Below, one piece after another: positions 45,732 through 54,061 of a stretch of DNA of 64,000 nucleotides. Source of the DNA: JACVRW01 sp963716215. Its GTDB lineage: Bacteria; Actinomycetota; Thermoleophilia; Solirubrobacterales; Thermoleophilaceae. A model generated the notes under the pieces. The model searched no databases and was not told where the DNA came from. It worked only from the letters and a program-made list of their open reading frames with translations. Every line of letters begins with the position of its first letter. Position 1 is the first letter of the stretch. The stretch spans positions 1,302,001 to 1,366,000 of the forward strand of contig OY970298.1 of assembly GCA_963716215.1 (NCBI GenBank), read 5' to 3'. A program made the translations under genes and the position numbers.

Positions 45732-47417
45732 CTAGGGGGCCGCGACAGCGAGGTTGAACAGGGTCCCGGCCGTGTAGTCGAGCGACACCTCGCTGGTCAC
45801 GTAGTTCTCCACGTTGTCCTCGTACACGATGCGGCCGTTGAACGGGCTCCGGCTGCGAAAGCGGAAGCCGGAGCGCTGCTCGCGGATGATCGCGCGCGTT
45901 GTGGGGCCACCGACGACCGCGCCGACGGGGCGCCCTGCCCCCTGCAGCGATGCCCAGTGGTGCGGATGTCGGGCCGCGGAGGGACCGTGCCCGACCACGA
46001 AGCTGGCGCCCCACTGGTTGCGGCCGAGCAGCCAGTCGCGGCCGCCATCCGCGAGCGCGGCGCCCGCCGCGAAGACGCCGGCGCGCGCGGCGAGGCCGGC
46101 CAGCGCCGCGCCGCCTCCGCTCTCGCCGGTGGTGCCGAAGCCGAACTCGCCGTACACCGGGAACGCCTGCCTGCGTGCGATTCGCTCGACCCCGCGACCG
46201 CCTGCGCGCAGCTTCGCGCACGCGAAGTCCCTGATGGCGGCATCCGGCACCGCCGGCTGGCCGAGCGCGCCGCAGAGGTCGGCGAAGCCCAGCGCGCCGG
46301 TGTTGGCCCAGCTGGGCGGCCTGGCGGCGATCTCGTTGAGCCAGTCGCGGGCGTCGCTCAGGTAGACCGGGTCGGCGGTCGCACGCCAGAGCATCACCGC
46401 GGCCGTGCCGAGGTCGTCGTTGCCCTCACCGTCCTCGCCGTCGGACCCGTAGAAGTAGTCGCCCACCAGCCCGGGTGGCTCGGGGGCGATGCGATCCGTC
46501 CGCTCACCGGCCTCGTACCACTCACGGGCCTGCGTGATCAGCGTGTCGCGCGCCGGCCCGCTGGCGCGAGCCGCAGCGATGGCGAGGGCCGTGGCGGCCT
46601 TCCCACCCACGTCGCTGCCGATCCCGGGGTACGCAAGGCGACGGCCGATGCCCGGCCTGCTGCTCGCGTCGTCCCGCGCTGGCGGCGCGAAGCCACGATC
46701 GTGGTCGCGCTCGTCGCCGATCTGCTGGATGAACAGGTCGGGAGCCGGGTGCGCCTTCACGAGCCAGCGGATGCCCACGTCCGACGCCGCCTGCAGCCTC
46801 GCGGAGTGGGCGGGGTCGAGCCGCGCCGCGAGCTGGAGGATCGTGGCCGCGAACGCCGTGGTCTTGGTGAAGTGGAGCGTGTCGCCCGCGTCCATCCAGC
46901 CGCCGGTCAGGTCGAAGCGGCGACCCTCGTACGGACCCGATGCGATCGTGGCGTCGTTCAGATGAGCGGGGCCGTGGAGCGGCGACGGCTCGTTGCCGTC
47001 GCTGTTGGCCGCGAAGAACCGGAGCAGCACGGGGATCGTCGGCGTAGAGCCCGTCGCACGCACCTTCCACGCCCGCGACCGCAGGCGCCCGACGACCACC
47101 CGGTAGCTGCCAGGCCCCTCAACCGCGGACAAGTCCGCGGTCGCCGCGTGCCTCCACGGCGCGGCTGATCCCCGCGCTTTTCGCAGCTTCCCCTTGAGCA
47201 CCCGCCGCCCGCTCGCGTCGACCACGGCGAACGGCCGTCCGGCGAGCCGGCGGGCGGATCCGACGATCGCGACCTTGCTGTCGGCTGGGGCGCTCGGCCC
47301 GCCCACGCGGATGGTGTTCGGGGGAGTAGCGGCCTTGGCCGCGGAGACGTCCGCGAACGAGCCGGCTCCCAGGGCTAGCAGCGCGACCGTGCGTACGGTC
47401 AGCGGGCGTCCTCCCAT
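45732..47417 (-). CDS. Secreted glycoside hydrolase family 9 with N-terminal Ig-like domain
   Basis: 561 residues. Signal peptide near 1-29, then a cellulase-type N-terminal Ig-like domain (about 30-120: VGGPSAPADSKVAIVGSARRLAGRPFAVVD...GSYRVVVG). The GH9 alpha/alpha-barrel follows: GGWMDAGDTLHFTKTTAFAA near 174 (the nucleophile-activating DAGD), YPGIGSDVGGKAATALAIAA, LLGRNQWGASFVVGHG with HPHHWAS (the GRNP/HHR region), and the acid Glu in NVENYVTSEVSLDYTAGTLFNLA near 540. Likely endo-beta-1,4-glucanase or exo-glucosaminidase type. Second secreted glucan-active enzyme of the window besides the GH6. 90 bases after propeller gene 1. Confidence 0.87.
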   Translation of the reverse strand: MGGRPLTVRTVALLALGAGSFADVSAAKAATPPNTIRVGGPSAPADSKVAIVGSARRLAGRPFAVVDASGRRVLKGKLRKARGSAAPWRHAATADLSAVEGPGSYRVVVGRLRSRAWKVRATGSTPTIPVLLRFFAANSDGNEPSPLHGPAHLNDATIASGPYEGRRFDLTGGWMDAGDTLHFTKTTAFAATILQLAARLDPAHSARLQAASDVGIRWLVKAHPAPDLFIQQIGDERDHDRGFAPPARDDASSRPGIGRRLAYPGIGSDVGGKAATALAIAAARASGPARDTLITQAREWYEAGERTDRIAPEPPGLVGDYFYGSDGEDGEGNDDLGTAAVMLWRATADPVYLSDARDWLNEIAARPPSWANTGALGFADLCGALGQPAVPDAAIRDFACAKLRAGGRGVERIARRQAFPVYGEFGFGTTGESGGGAALAGLAARAGVFAAGAALADGGRDWLLGRNQWGASFVVGHGPSAARHPHHWASLQGAGRPVGAVVGGPTTRAIIREQRSGFRFRSRSPFNGRIVYEDNVENYVTSEVSLDYTAGTLFNLAVAAP

Positions 47418-47507
47418 TCGTCGACTCTCTCAGGCTCGGCGGCGCGCCGCAAGGCCGCGCCGACTGGCCGCTGGCCGCCGCCGTGCTGGTGCGCTCCCGG
47501 CCGTCGG

Positions 47508-47871
47508 CTACTGGCGTTGTTTGTCGCGGCCGGCGCCGCCGTTGAGTTTGTCGCGGCCGCCGCCGCCGAGCAGGCTGTCCTTGCCGGCGCCGCCGGCCAG
47601 GTTGTCCTTGCCGCTGCCGCCGCTGAGGCTGTCCTTGCCGGCGCCTCCGCCGAGCTTGTCCTTGCCGTCTTGGCCGTAGAGGCGGTCGTTGCCTGCCCCG
47701 CCGTCCATGGTGTCGTTGCCGGTGCCGGCGCAGATGGTGTCGTTGCCGTTGGCGCCGGCGATCTTGTCGTTGCCGCCGAGCGCGACGATCACGTCGGCGC
47801 GGCGGGTGCCCTTGAGCCGGTCGGCGCGGGCGCTGCCGACGATCGTGGCGCGCTTGCCGTTGCAGCGCGGC
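47508..47871 (-). repeat. RTX-tail block, copy 1 (type A)
   Basis: About 364 bases coding RCNGKRAT to the stop. Nearly identical in base sequence to copies 2 (50179-50542) and 3 (51957-52320). Confidence 0.85.
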
Positions 47872-49235
47872 ACGCCCTTGCGGCCGCCCTGGCCGCCCGG
47901 CCCGCCGGCCCGGCCACCCGGACCGCCACCCGGGGAGGGGGCCGGACCGCCGCCCGCCGCCGGCGAGTCGCCCTGCAACCGTGCCACGAGCACGTTGCCG
48001 GTGATCGGCCCCGATTCGGCGACCCCGGCGACCACGATGCGCCCGTTGGCCTGCATCGCGACGCCGCTGGCCCCGGTGGAGGTGCCGACGTTGATCGTCT
48101 GCTTGCCGTCGCCGCTGAAGGTGGTGTCGAGCGCTCCGCCCGGCTGGAGGCGCGCGACAGCCGCGTCCAGCTGGCCATCGGTGTGGCCGGCGACCACGAT
48201 CTTGCCGTTGGCCTGCAGGGCCACGGCGTTGCCGAAGTCGGTCCCGCCGCCGAAGTCGATGGGGGCTATGCCGTCGCCGTCGAAGCTCGTGTCGAACGAG
48301 CCGTCCGGGTTGAGCCGCGTCACGATGACGTTGGCGGTGCCGCTGCCCGCCAGCACGTACTTGCCGTCCGGCTGGACCAGCACGTCGCGCACGGCGAGGC
48401 CGCTGGGGGGCGAGCCGCCGTAGTCGACCGTCCGGAGGCCGTCGCCGTCGAAGGACGTGTCGCTGCTGCCGTCCGTGTTCAGGCGCAGTACCGCGATGCT
48501 GTTGTTGCCGGCGACGGTGCTCGATGTGGCGATCACGATCTTGCCGTCCGCCTGCAGCGCCGCCGCCCAGCCCACGTCCGTGCCGTCGAGGTCGACGCCG
48601 ACCGTGCCTACGCCGTTGAAGCTCATGTCGTTCGAGCCGTCGGAATTGAGCCGGGTTACATAGACGTCGGCAAGCAGTCCTCCGCTGCCGACCACCACGA
48701 TCTTGCCGTTGGGCTGCACCAGCACGTCCCTCGCGGTGTCGGAGCCGGCGTAGTCGACGGTCTTCGTCCCGTCGGTGAAGAAGGTCGCGTCGAGGCTTCC
48801 GTTGGCATTGAAGCGCGCTATCGCGAAGTCGCTGTTCCCGCCGAGTGTCGTGGAGCCGGCGACGACGATCTTGCCGTCTGCCTGCAGCGCCGCGGCCTGG
48901 CCCGTCTCGAACCCGCCGAAGTCGGCGCCGGCGTTGCCGCCCGTGCCGAAGTTGGGATCGGGCGAGCCGCTGGAACCCATGAGCGAGACCATGAAGTCCA
49001 GGTTCAGGTTCCCGTGGCCGGCCGTCACGATCCTGCCGTCCGGCTGGACCAACACGTCGTTCGCGATGTCGACGCCGCCGTAGTCGATCGTTCGGACCCC
49101 GTCGGCGTCGAAGCTCGAGTCCTGATCGCCGGGGGCGGCCAGCGCCACCGCGCCGCCCAACCCCACGACGACGAGCGCCAGCGACCCCAGCCACCCGACC
49201 CGCTGTCTCAGATGACCGACGAGCCTGGGTGACAT
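47508..49235 (-). CDS. Secreted delta-60-repeat propeller protein with RTX tail (paralogue 1)
   Basis: 575 residues. Signal peptide ends VALAAPGDQDSSFDADG. Seven delta-60 repeats of about 55-60 residues follow, each with a VLVQPDGKIVxAG or ALQADGKIVVAG core, predicting one seven-bladed propeller. A Pro/Gly-rich linker (about 425-455) leads to RCNGKRATIVGSARADRLKG and then nine-residue GGxGxDxL units (calcium-binding RTX beta-roll) ending DKLNGGAGRDKQRQ. Sec secretion is expected; no RTX type I secretion genes are near. Role is probably calcium-dependent surface or matrix protein (inference). Last of five paralogues in transcription order and separated from the other four by a hydrolase gene. 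Confidence 0.85.
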   Translation of the reverse strand: MSPRLVGHLRQRVGWLGSLALVVVGLGGAVALAAPGDQDSSFDADGVRTIDYGGVDIANDVLVQPDGRIVTAGHGNLNLDFMVSLMGSSGSPDPNFGTGGNAGADFGGFETGQAAALQADGKIVVAGSTTLGGNSDFAIARFNANGSLDATFFTDGTKTVDYAGSDTARDVLVQPNGKIVVVGSGGLLADVYVTRLNSDGSNDMSFNGVGTVGVDLDGTDVGWAAALQADGKIVIATSSTVAGNNSIAVLRLNTDGSSDTSFDGDGLRTVDYGGSPPSGLAVRDVLVQPDGKYVLAGSGTANVIVTRLNPDGSFDTSFDGDGIAPIDFGGGTDFGNAVALQANGKIVVAGHTDGQLDAAVARLQPGGALDTTFSGDGKQTINVGTSTGASGVAMQANGRIVVAGVAESGPITGNVLVARLQGDSPAAGGGPAPSPGGGPGGRAGGPGGQGGRKGVPRCNGKRATIVGSARADRLKGTRRADVIVALGGNDKIAGANGNDTICAGTGNDTMDGGAGNDRLYGQDGKDKLGGGAGKDSLSGGSGKDNLAGGAGKDSLLGGGGRDKLNGGAGRDKQRQ

Positions 49236-49246
49236 GCTTGGCCTCC

Positions 49247-50182
49247 TCAGCGCCGCAGCTTCAGGTGGCGCTTCATGAACGCCGCCACGGCTCGCCGAAC
49301 GCGCGTGCCGTGCGGCTCTTCGATGTCGTGCCCGCCGTTGTAGACGAGCACCTCTTTCGGCTTCTTGGCAGCGCGGTGTAGGGCACGGGCGGAGGCGATC
49401 GGAGTGGCGTCGTCAAGTCGGCCCGCGGCCATGAACACCGCGCGCCCATCCGCCCGCGGGATCCAGTGCCGCGGATCGATCGGGTCGAGTTTTCGGACCG
49501 CCGTGTTCAGGCGCGCTCCGCTCAGGTTGCCGCCGAGCATGACCCACGACTGCTTCAGGTAGACGCGCCAGTTGGCGCCGCTGACCAGGAACGCGCCCGC
49601 CTTGATGCGGGGATCGACCCCGATCAGCATGGAGCCTATGAAGCCGCCCATCGAGCGGCCCTCGTACCCGATGCGGGCGGGATCGCAGAGGCCTCGGCTG
49701 TCGAGGTAGTCGAGCGCCCGGCGCGTGTCGATCACGGTCAGCCGGAACATCTTGTAGAGCGTGTCGAGCCGCTCGATGGCAGCCAGCACTCCAATCCCCT
49801 GGCGCTCGCCGTGGTAGCGCGCGTCGATCGCGAGCATGGTCACCCCGCGCGCCGCGTAGGCATCGGCCTTGTCGGAGAACTCCTCCTCCTTGCTGCCCGT
49901 GGCGGGGTGCCCTACCAGAACGCAAGGGCCAGATCCCGAGGCGCCCTTCGGCCGCCCCAGCAACGCCGGGACGCGCTGCCCCTCCGCGCCCCGGAAGGTC
50001 ACCTTGAAGATGCGCGTGACGTCGGTCTCGGCCTCCAACTTGGTGGTCGCCTTCAACGGAGCGCCGGCGTTGTAGTCGAACACGGTCGGCTTCGGCGGCG
50101 CGGCGTCGGGCGCGGCCGACAGCGCAAGGAGCGACACCGCGATGGCGGCCGTTGCGACTAGGAGTACGCGAAGGACGGTCAC
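49247..50182 (-). CDS. Secreted alpha/beta hydrolase (acetyl-xylan esterase/dienelactone hydrolase-like)
   Basis: 311 residues from a GTG that overlaps the stop of propeller gene 2 by four bases. Signal peptide at 1-27 (ALSAAPDAAPP). Oxyanion motif VGHPATGSKEEEF near 90, YHGERQG, nucleophile GYEGRSMGGFIGS near 170-180 (Ser in GxSxG), Asp in AAGRLDDATP near 253 and His in YNGGHDIEEPHG near 284 complete the triad. Likely an exported esterase; the neighbouring GH9 makes de-acetylation of polysaccharide a reasonable role (inference). Its position between propeller genes 1 and 2, overlapping the latter, shows it belongs to the operon. Confidence 0.82.
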   Translation of the reverse strand: MTVLRVLLVATAAIAVSLLALSAAPDAAPPKPTVFDYNAGAPLKATTKLEAETDVTRIFKVTFRGAEGQRVPALLGRPKGASGSGPCVLVGHPATGSKEEEFSDKADAYAARGVTMLAIDARYHGERQGIGVLAAIERLDTLYKMFRLTVIDTRRALDYLDSRGLCDPARIGYEGRSMGGFIGSMLIGVDPRIKAGAFLVSGANWRVYLKQSWVMLGGNLSGARLNTAVRKLDPIDPRHWIPRADGRAVFMAAGRLDDATPIASARALHRAAKKPKEVLVYNGGHDIEEPHGTRVRRAVAAFMKRHLKLRR

Positions 50183-50542
50183 TGGCGTTGTTTGTCGCGG
50201 CCCGCGCCGCCGTTGAGTTTGTCGCGGCCGCCGCCGCCGAGCAGGCTGTCCTTGCCGGCGCCGCCGGCCAGGTTGTCCTTGCCGGCGCCTCCGCTGAGGC
50301 TGTCCTTGCCGGCGCCTCCGCCGAGCTTGTCCTTGCCGTCTTGGCCGTAGAGGCGGTCGTTGCCTGCCCCGCCGTCCATGGTGTCGTTGCCGGTGCCGGC
50401 GCAGATGGTGTCGTTGCCGTTGGCGCCGGCGATCTTGTCGTTGCCGCCGAGCGCGACGATCACGTCGGCGCGGCGGGTGCCCTTGAGCCGATCGGCGCGG
50501 GCGCTGCCGACGATCGTGGCGCGCTTGCCGTTGCAGCGCGGC
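50179..50542 (-). repeat. RTX-tail block, copy 2 (type A)
   Basis: Same block as 47508-47871 with only scattered base differences; encodes KDSLSGGAGKDNLAGGAGKD and the DKQRQ ending. Confidence 0.85.
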
Positions 50543-51954
50543 ACCCGACTGGCCGGGCCGCGGCCGCCTGCGCCCGGACCGCCGCCCGGGCCACCCGGGG
50601 AGCCACCCGGGAGGGCGGCGGGACCGCCGCCCGCGCCTCGCGAGTCGCCTTCCAGCCGGGCCACCATCGCGTCGAAGTTCCCTGCCGTCACCGCCAGGGC
50701 GTAGCCCGCAAACACGAGCCGGCCGTTGGCCTGCACCGCCATGCCGTAAGCGGCCGTGTCGGCGGAGCCGGCCCTGATCGTCTGCTTGCCGTCGCCGCTG
50801 AAGGTCGTGTCGAGCGAGCCGCCCGGTTGCAGGCGCATCGCGAGGGCGTCCCCCTGGCTGTTGCGGCCGGCGACGACGATCTTGCCGTTGGCGAGCAGCG
50901 CCCCGGCCTCGCCGTACTCGCTGCCGCCGAAGTCGGCGCCTACGGTGCCCGTCCCGTTGAAGCTCTGATCGAGCGACCCGTCCGGGTTGAGCCGCGTCAC
51001 CGTGAGGTTGCTGGGCGCGCTGCCGGAGCCGACCAGCACGATCTTGCCGTCTCCCTGCACGAGCACGTCCCGGGCCCCGTCGGCGACGCCGCCGTAGTCC
51101 AGCGTCCGGATCCCGTCGCCGTTGAAGGACGTGTCGAGCGAGCCATTGGCGTTCAAGCGGACCACCGCCACCTGCTCGTTCTCGCCGACGGTCGTGTCGC
51201 CGGCGACCACGATCTTGCCGTCCGCCTGCAACGCCACGGCATGGCCCACGTCGAGGCTGCTGGGCGGCGGCGGAGGTGGCGGGGGCGGCGGCGGCTGCCG
51301 CGCCTGGGCGGTGCGTGCGACGCCGACCGTCGCGAGCTCGACGCCGACGGTGCCGTCCACACCGAAGCCCGACACGGGGGAGCCGTCGGAGTTCAGCCGT
51401 GTGACGGCGATGTCCACGTTGGGACCCCCGTAGCCGGCGAGCAGGATCTTGCCGTCGGGCTCCACCAGCACCGCATCCGCAGAGCCAGAGCCGTTGTAGT
51501 CCAGCAGGGTGGTCCCGTCGCCGGCAAACGACGTGTCAGGCGAGCCGTTGGCGTTCAAGCGCGTCACGGCAGGGTTGGATCTCGTGCCCTCCGTGACCGA
51601 CCCGGCGACCACGATCTTGCCGTCCGCCTGCAGCGCCGCTGCCTGGGCGCGGTCCTCCCCATCGAGCTCCACCAGCGCAGTGCCGTCGGAATCGAAGCTG
51701 GGATCGCTCGAGCCGCCGGGGTCCAGCCGCGATACCACGATGCTCGCGTTGGCGGTGCCGTAACCGGCGAGCAGGAGCTTGCCATCGGGCAGAGCCAGCA
51801 CGTCCTTGACCACGTCGGTGCCGCCGTACTCGATCGTCCTGATCCCGTCGCCGTCGAGGCTACGGTCGGGATCGCCGGGGGCGGCAATGGCCGCGGTGGC
51901 GCCCAGCGCGACCGCGGCCAGGGCGAGCGCAGCGCTGGTGCGCTTCCCGTCCAT
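50179..51954 (-). CDS. Secreted delta-60-repeat propeller protein with RTX tail (paralogue 2)
   Basis: 591 residues; signal peptide ends AAIAAPGDPDRSLDGDG. Seven propeller repeats are countable from the DGK[IL] cores. Between the third and fourth core lies an insertion with 11 consecutive prolines (from a CCG/CCC microsatellite at about 51254-51300), not present in the paralogues. A Gly/Pro linker and type A RTX tail end the protein. It starts two bases after the stop of paralogue 3, so the genes are tightly coupled. Confidence 0.85.
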   Translation of the reverse strand: MDGKRTSAALALAAVALGATAAIAAPGDPDRSLDGDGIRTIEYGGTDVVKDVLALPDGKLLLAGYGTANASIVVSRLDPGGSSDPSFDSDGTALVELDGEDRAQAAALQADGKIVVAGSVTEGTRSNPAVTRLNANGSPDTSFAGDGTTLLDYNGSGSADAVLVEPDGKILLAGYGGPNVDIAVTRLNSDGSPVSGFGVDGTVGVELATVGVARTAQARQPPPPPPPPPPPSSLDVGHAVALQADGKIVVAGDTTVGENEQVAVVRLNANGSLDTSFNGDGIRTLDYGGVADGARDVLVQGDGKIVLVGSGSAPSNLTVTRLNPDGSLDQSFNGTGTVGADFGGSEYGEAGALLANGKIVVAGRNSQGDALAMRLQPGGSLDTTFSGDGKQTIRAGSADTAAYGMAVQANGRLVFAGYALAVTAGNFDAMVARLEGDSRGAGGGPAALPGGSPGGPGGGPGAGGRGPASRVPRCNGKRATIVGSARADRLKGTRRADVIVALGGNDKIAGANGNDTICAGTGNDTMDGGAGNDRLYGQDGKDKLGGGAGKDSLSGGAGKDNLAGGAGKDSLLGGGGRDKLNGGAGRDKQRQ

Positions 51955-51956
51955 GG

Positions 51957-52320
51957 CTACTGGCGTTGCTTGTCGCGGCCGGCGCCGCCGTTGAGTTTGT
52001 CGCGGCCGCCGCCGCCGAGCAGGCTGTCCTTGCCGGCGCCGCCGGCCAGGTTGTCCTTGCCGGCGCCGCCGCTGAGGCTGTCCTTGCCGGCGCCTCCGCC
52101 GAGCTTGTCCTTGCCGTCTTGGCCGTAGAGGCGGTCGTTGCCCGATCCGCCGTCCATGGTGTCGTTGCCGGTGCCGGCGCAGATGGTGTCGTTGCCGTTG
52201 GCGCCGGCGATCTTGTCGTTGCCGCCGAGCGCGACGATCACGTCGGCGCGGCGGGTGCCCTTGAGCCGATCGGCGCGGGCGCTGCCGACGATCGTGGCGC
52301 GCTTGCCGTTGCAGCGCGGC
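51957..52320 (-). repeat. RTX-tail block, copy 3 (type A)
   Basis: Third near-identical copy of the 364-base block; one change (MDGGSGNDRL for MDGGAGNDRL) distinguishes its protein. Confidence 0.85.
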
Positions 52321-53690
52321 ACGCTCTGGCGGCCGCCTGCGCCCGGACCGCCGCCCGGGCCACCCGGACCGCCGCCGCGGCCGCCCGGACCGGATCCGGG
52401 GGTCGGAGCCGGACCGCCGCCGGCCGCCGCCGAGTCGCCCTCCAGCCGGCCGGCCAGCATGTCGCCCCCGATCCCGCCCGCGACCACGATGCGGCCGTTG
52501 GCTTGCAGCGCGGCGCCCAAGAGCCCGGCGCCCGGCCTGAACGTCTGCCTGCCGTCGCCGCTGAAGGTGGTGTCGAGCGAGCCGCCCGGCTGCAGCCGGG
52601 CGACGGCGGCCTCTGATAGCTCGCTGGGCCCGGTTGAAGTGCCGGCGACGACGATCTTGCCGCTGGCCTGCAGCGCGGCGGCATACCCGTAATCCGCGCC
52701 GCCGAAGTCGATGTCGAGCGTGCCGTTTCCGGCGAAGCCCTGATCGGTCGAGCCGTCGGCGTTGAGCCGGGTGACCACGAAGTTCTCAGCCGCGGTACCG
52801 GACCCGGCGAGCAAGATCTTTCCGTTCGGCTGAACCAGGACGCTGTGGACGGAGTCGCCGCCGCCGAGGTCGATCGTCCTGACCCCAGTGCCGTTGAACG
52901 TGCGGTCCGGCAGGCCAGTATCGGGCTCGATCCGGGTGATCGCCAGGTTCTCGTTGCTGCCGTCGGCAAAGGTGGTGCCGGCGACCACAATCTTGCCGTC
53001 CGCTTGCACCGCGGCGGCCCTGGCGGCGTCGAGTACGGTCCCGAAGCGGACGCAGAAGCTACCCCTGTCGATCATGTCATCGCCTTGGAACGACGGGTCG
53101 GTATCCCCGTTGGGCTCGAGCCGCGTGAGCATGAAGCACCGGGCGGAGCTGCCGTACCCGGCGAGCACGATCTTCCCGTCCGGCTGCACGAGGACCGCCT
53201 CGGCAGCGTCGGCCGCGCCGAGATAGTCGACGGTCACCATGCCGTCGCCGTCGAAGGAGGTGTCGAGCGTGCCGTTTGGGTTGAAGCGCGCGACCGCGAC
53301 ATCGGAGGGGACTCCCGACTGCTCCGTGACGCCGGCCACGACGATCTTGCCGTCCGCCTGCAGGGCCACGCTGTTGATCCGGTCCGCGCCGCCGAAGTCG
53401 GCGCTGGCGGCGCCATCGCCGCTGAAGCTCGAGTCGGAGGAGCCGTCGGGGTTGAGCCGCGCGACGACGAAGTTGTCGGTGACGGTGTTGCCGCTTCTCC
53501 CGCCGATCACGATCTTCCCGTCGGGCTGCACCAGGACGGCGTCGGCGGTCTCGCCGGCGAGGAAGTCGATAGTCCGGACCCCGTCGCCGTCGAAACTGTT
53601 GTCGAGATCGCCCGGCGCGGCGAGCGCCGCGGTGGTGCCGAGAGCCAGGGTGAGCAGGGCGAGGGCAAGCCAGCTGGTGCGCCGCATCAT
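51957..53690 (-). CDS. Secreted delta-60-repeat propeller protein with RTX tail (paralogue 3)
   Basis: 577 residues from the ATG at 53690 (MMRRTSWLALALLTLALG, a good signal peptide ending AALAAPGD). The frame is open further upstream but that part reads as low-complexity sequence. Seven DG[K/R]I-core repeats; the fourth repeat region is longer and carries a Cys pair (SSARCFML, DRGSFCVRF). Linker and type A RTX tail as in 1 and 2. Uniquely among the inner genes it has 58 bases upstream containing the CCCCCAGAGGGG element (53727-53739), a likely internal promoter or operator. Confidence 0.85.
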   Translation of the reverse strand: MMRRTSWLALALLTLALGTTAALAAPGDLDNSFDGDGVRTIDFLAGETADAVLVQPDGKIVIGGRSGNTVTDNFVVARLNPDGSSDSSFSGDGAASADFGGADRINSVALQADGKIVVAGVTEQSGVPSDVAVARFNPNGTLDTSFDGDGMVTVDYLGAADAAEAVLVQPDGKIVLAGYGSSARCFMLTRLEPNGDTDPSFQGDDMIDRGSFCVRFGTVLDAARAAAVQADGKIVVAGTTFADGSNENLAITRIEPDTGLPDRTFNGTGVRTIDLGGGDSVHSVLVQPNGKILLAGSGTAAENFVVTRLNADGSTDQGFAGNGTLDIDFGGADYGYAAALQASGKIVVAGTSTGPSELSEAAVARLQPGGSLDTTFSGDGRQTFRPGAGLLGAALQANGRIVVAGGIGGDMLAGRLEGDSAAAGGGPAPTPGSGPGGRGGGPGGPGGGPGAGGRQSVPRCNGKRATIVGSARADRLKGTRRADVIVALGGNDKIAGANGNDTICAGTGNDTMDGGSGNDRLYGQDGKDKLGGGAGKDSLSGGAGKDNLAGGAGKDSLLGGGGRDKLNGGAGRDKQRQ

Positions 53691-53726
53691 GAAGCCCAGC
53701 CTCTCCCGCGTCGTTTGGTGTAGATA

Positions 53727-53739
53727 GCCCCCAGAGGGG
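53727..53739. promoter_or_regulatory. GCCCCCAGAGGGG element before paralogue 3
   Basis: Near-palindromic element lying 37 bases before the paralogue 3 start. On the coding strand it reads CCACCCCTCTGGGGGCTATC. The same core occurs three times in the 57058-57206 control region. Confidence 0.55.
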
Positions 53740-53748
53740 TGGTTTTCG

Positions 53749-54061
53749 TCACCCCTGGCGTTGCTTGTCGCGGCCGGCGCCGCCGTTGAGCTTGTCGCGG
53801 CCGGAGCGTCCGAGCAGGGTGTCCTTGCCGGCTTGGCCGGTGAGTTGGTCGTTGCCTGTGCCGCCGTCGAGACGGTCATTGCCGGGGCCGCCGGCGATGC
53901 GGTCCTTGCCGGTGCCGGCGCAGACTGTGTCGTTGCCGCGTCCGGCGGAGATGCGGTCGTTGCCGCCGAGCGCGACGATCACGTCGGCACGGCGGGTGCC
54001 TTTGAGGCGGTCGGCGCGCTGGCTGCCGACGATCGTGGCCCGCTTGCCGTTGCAGCGCGGC
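53749..54061 (-). repeat. RTX-tail block, copy 4 (type B)
   Basis: Shorter tail block shared with copy 5; lacks one nine-residue unit present in copy 5 and several present in type A. Confidence 0.8.

Noticed and set aside
45526..45735. 69-codon plus-strand frame
   Set aside because: Antisense to the more protein-like 96-aa minus-strand gene that is spaced to fit the operon.
53691..53879. N-terminal extension of paralogue 3 by 63 codons
   Set aside because: It overlaps the end of paralogue 4 and the control element and reads as low-complexity sequence; the signal peptide begins at 53690.
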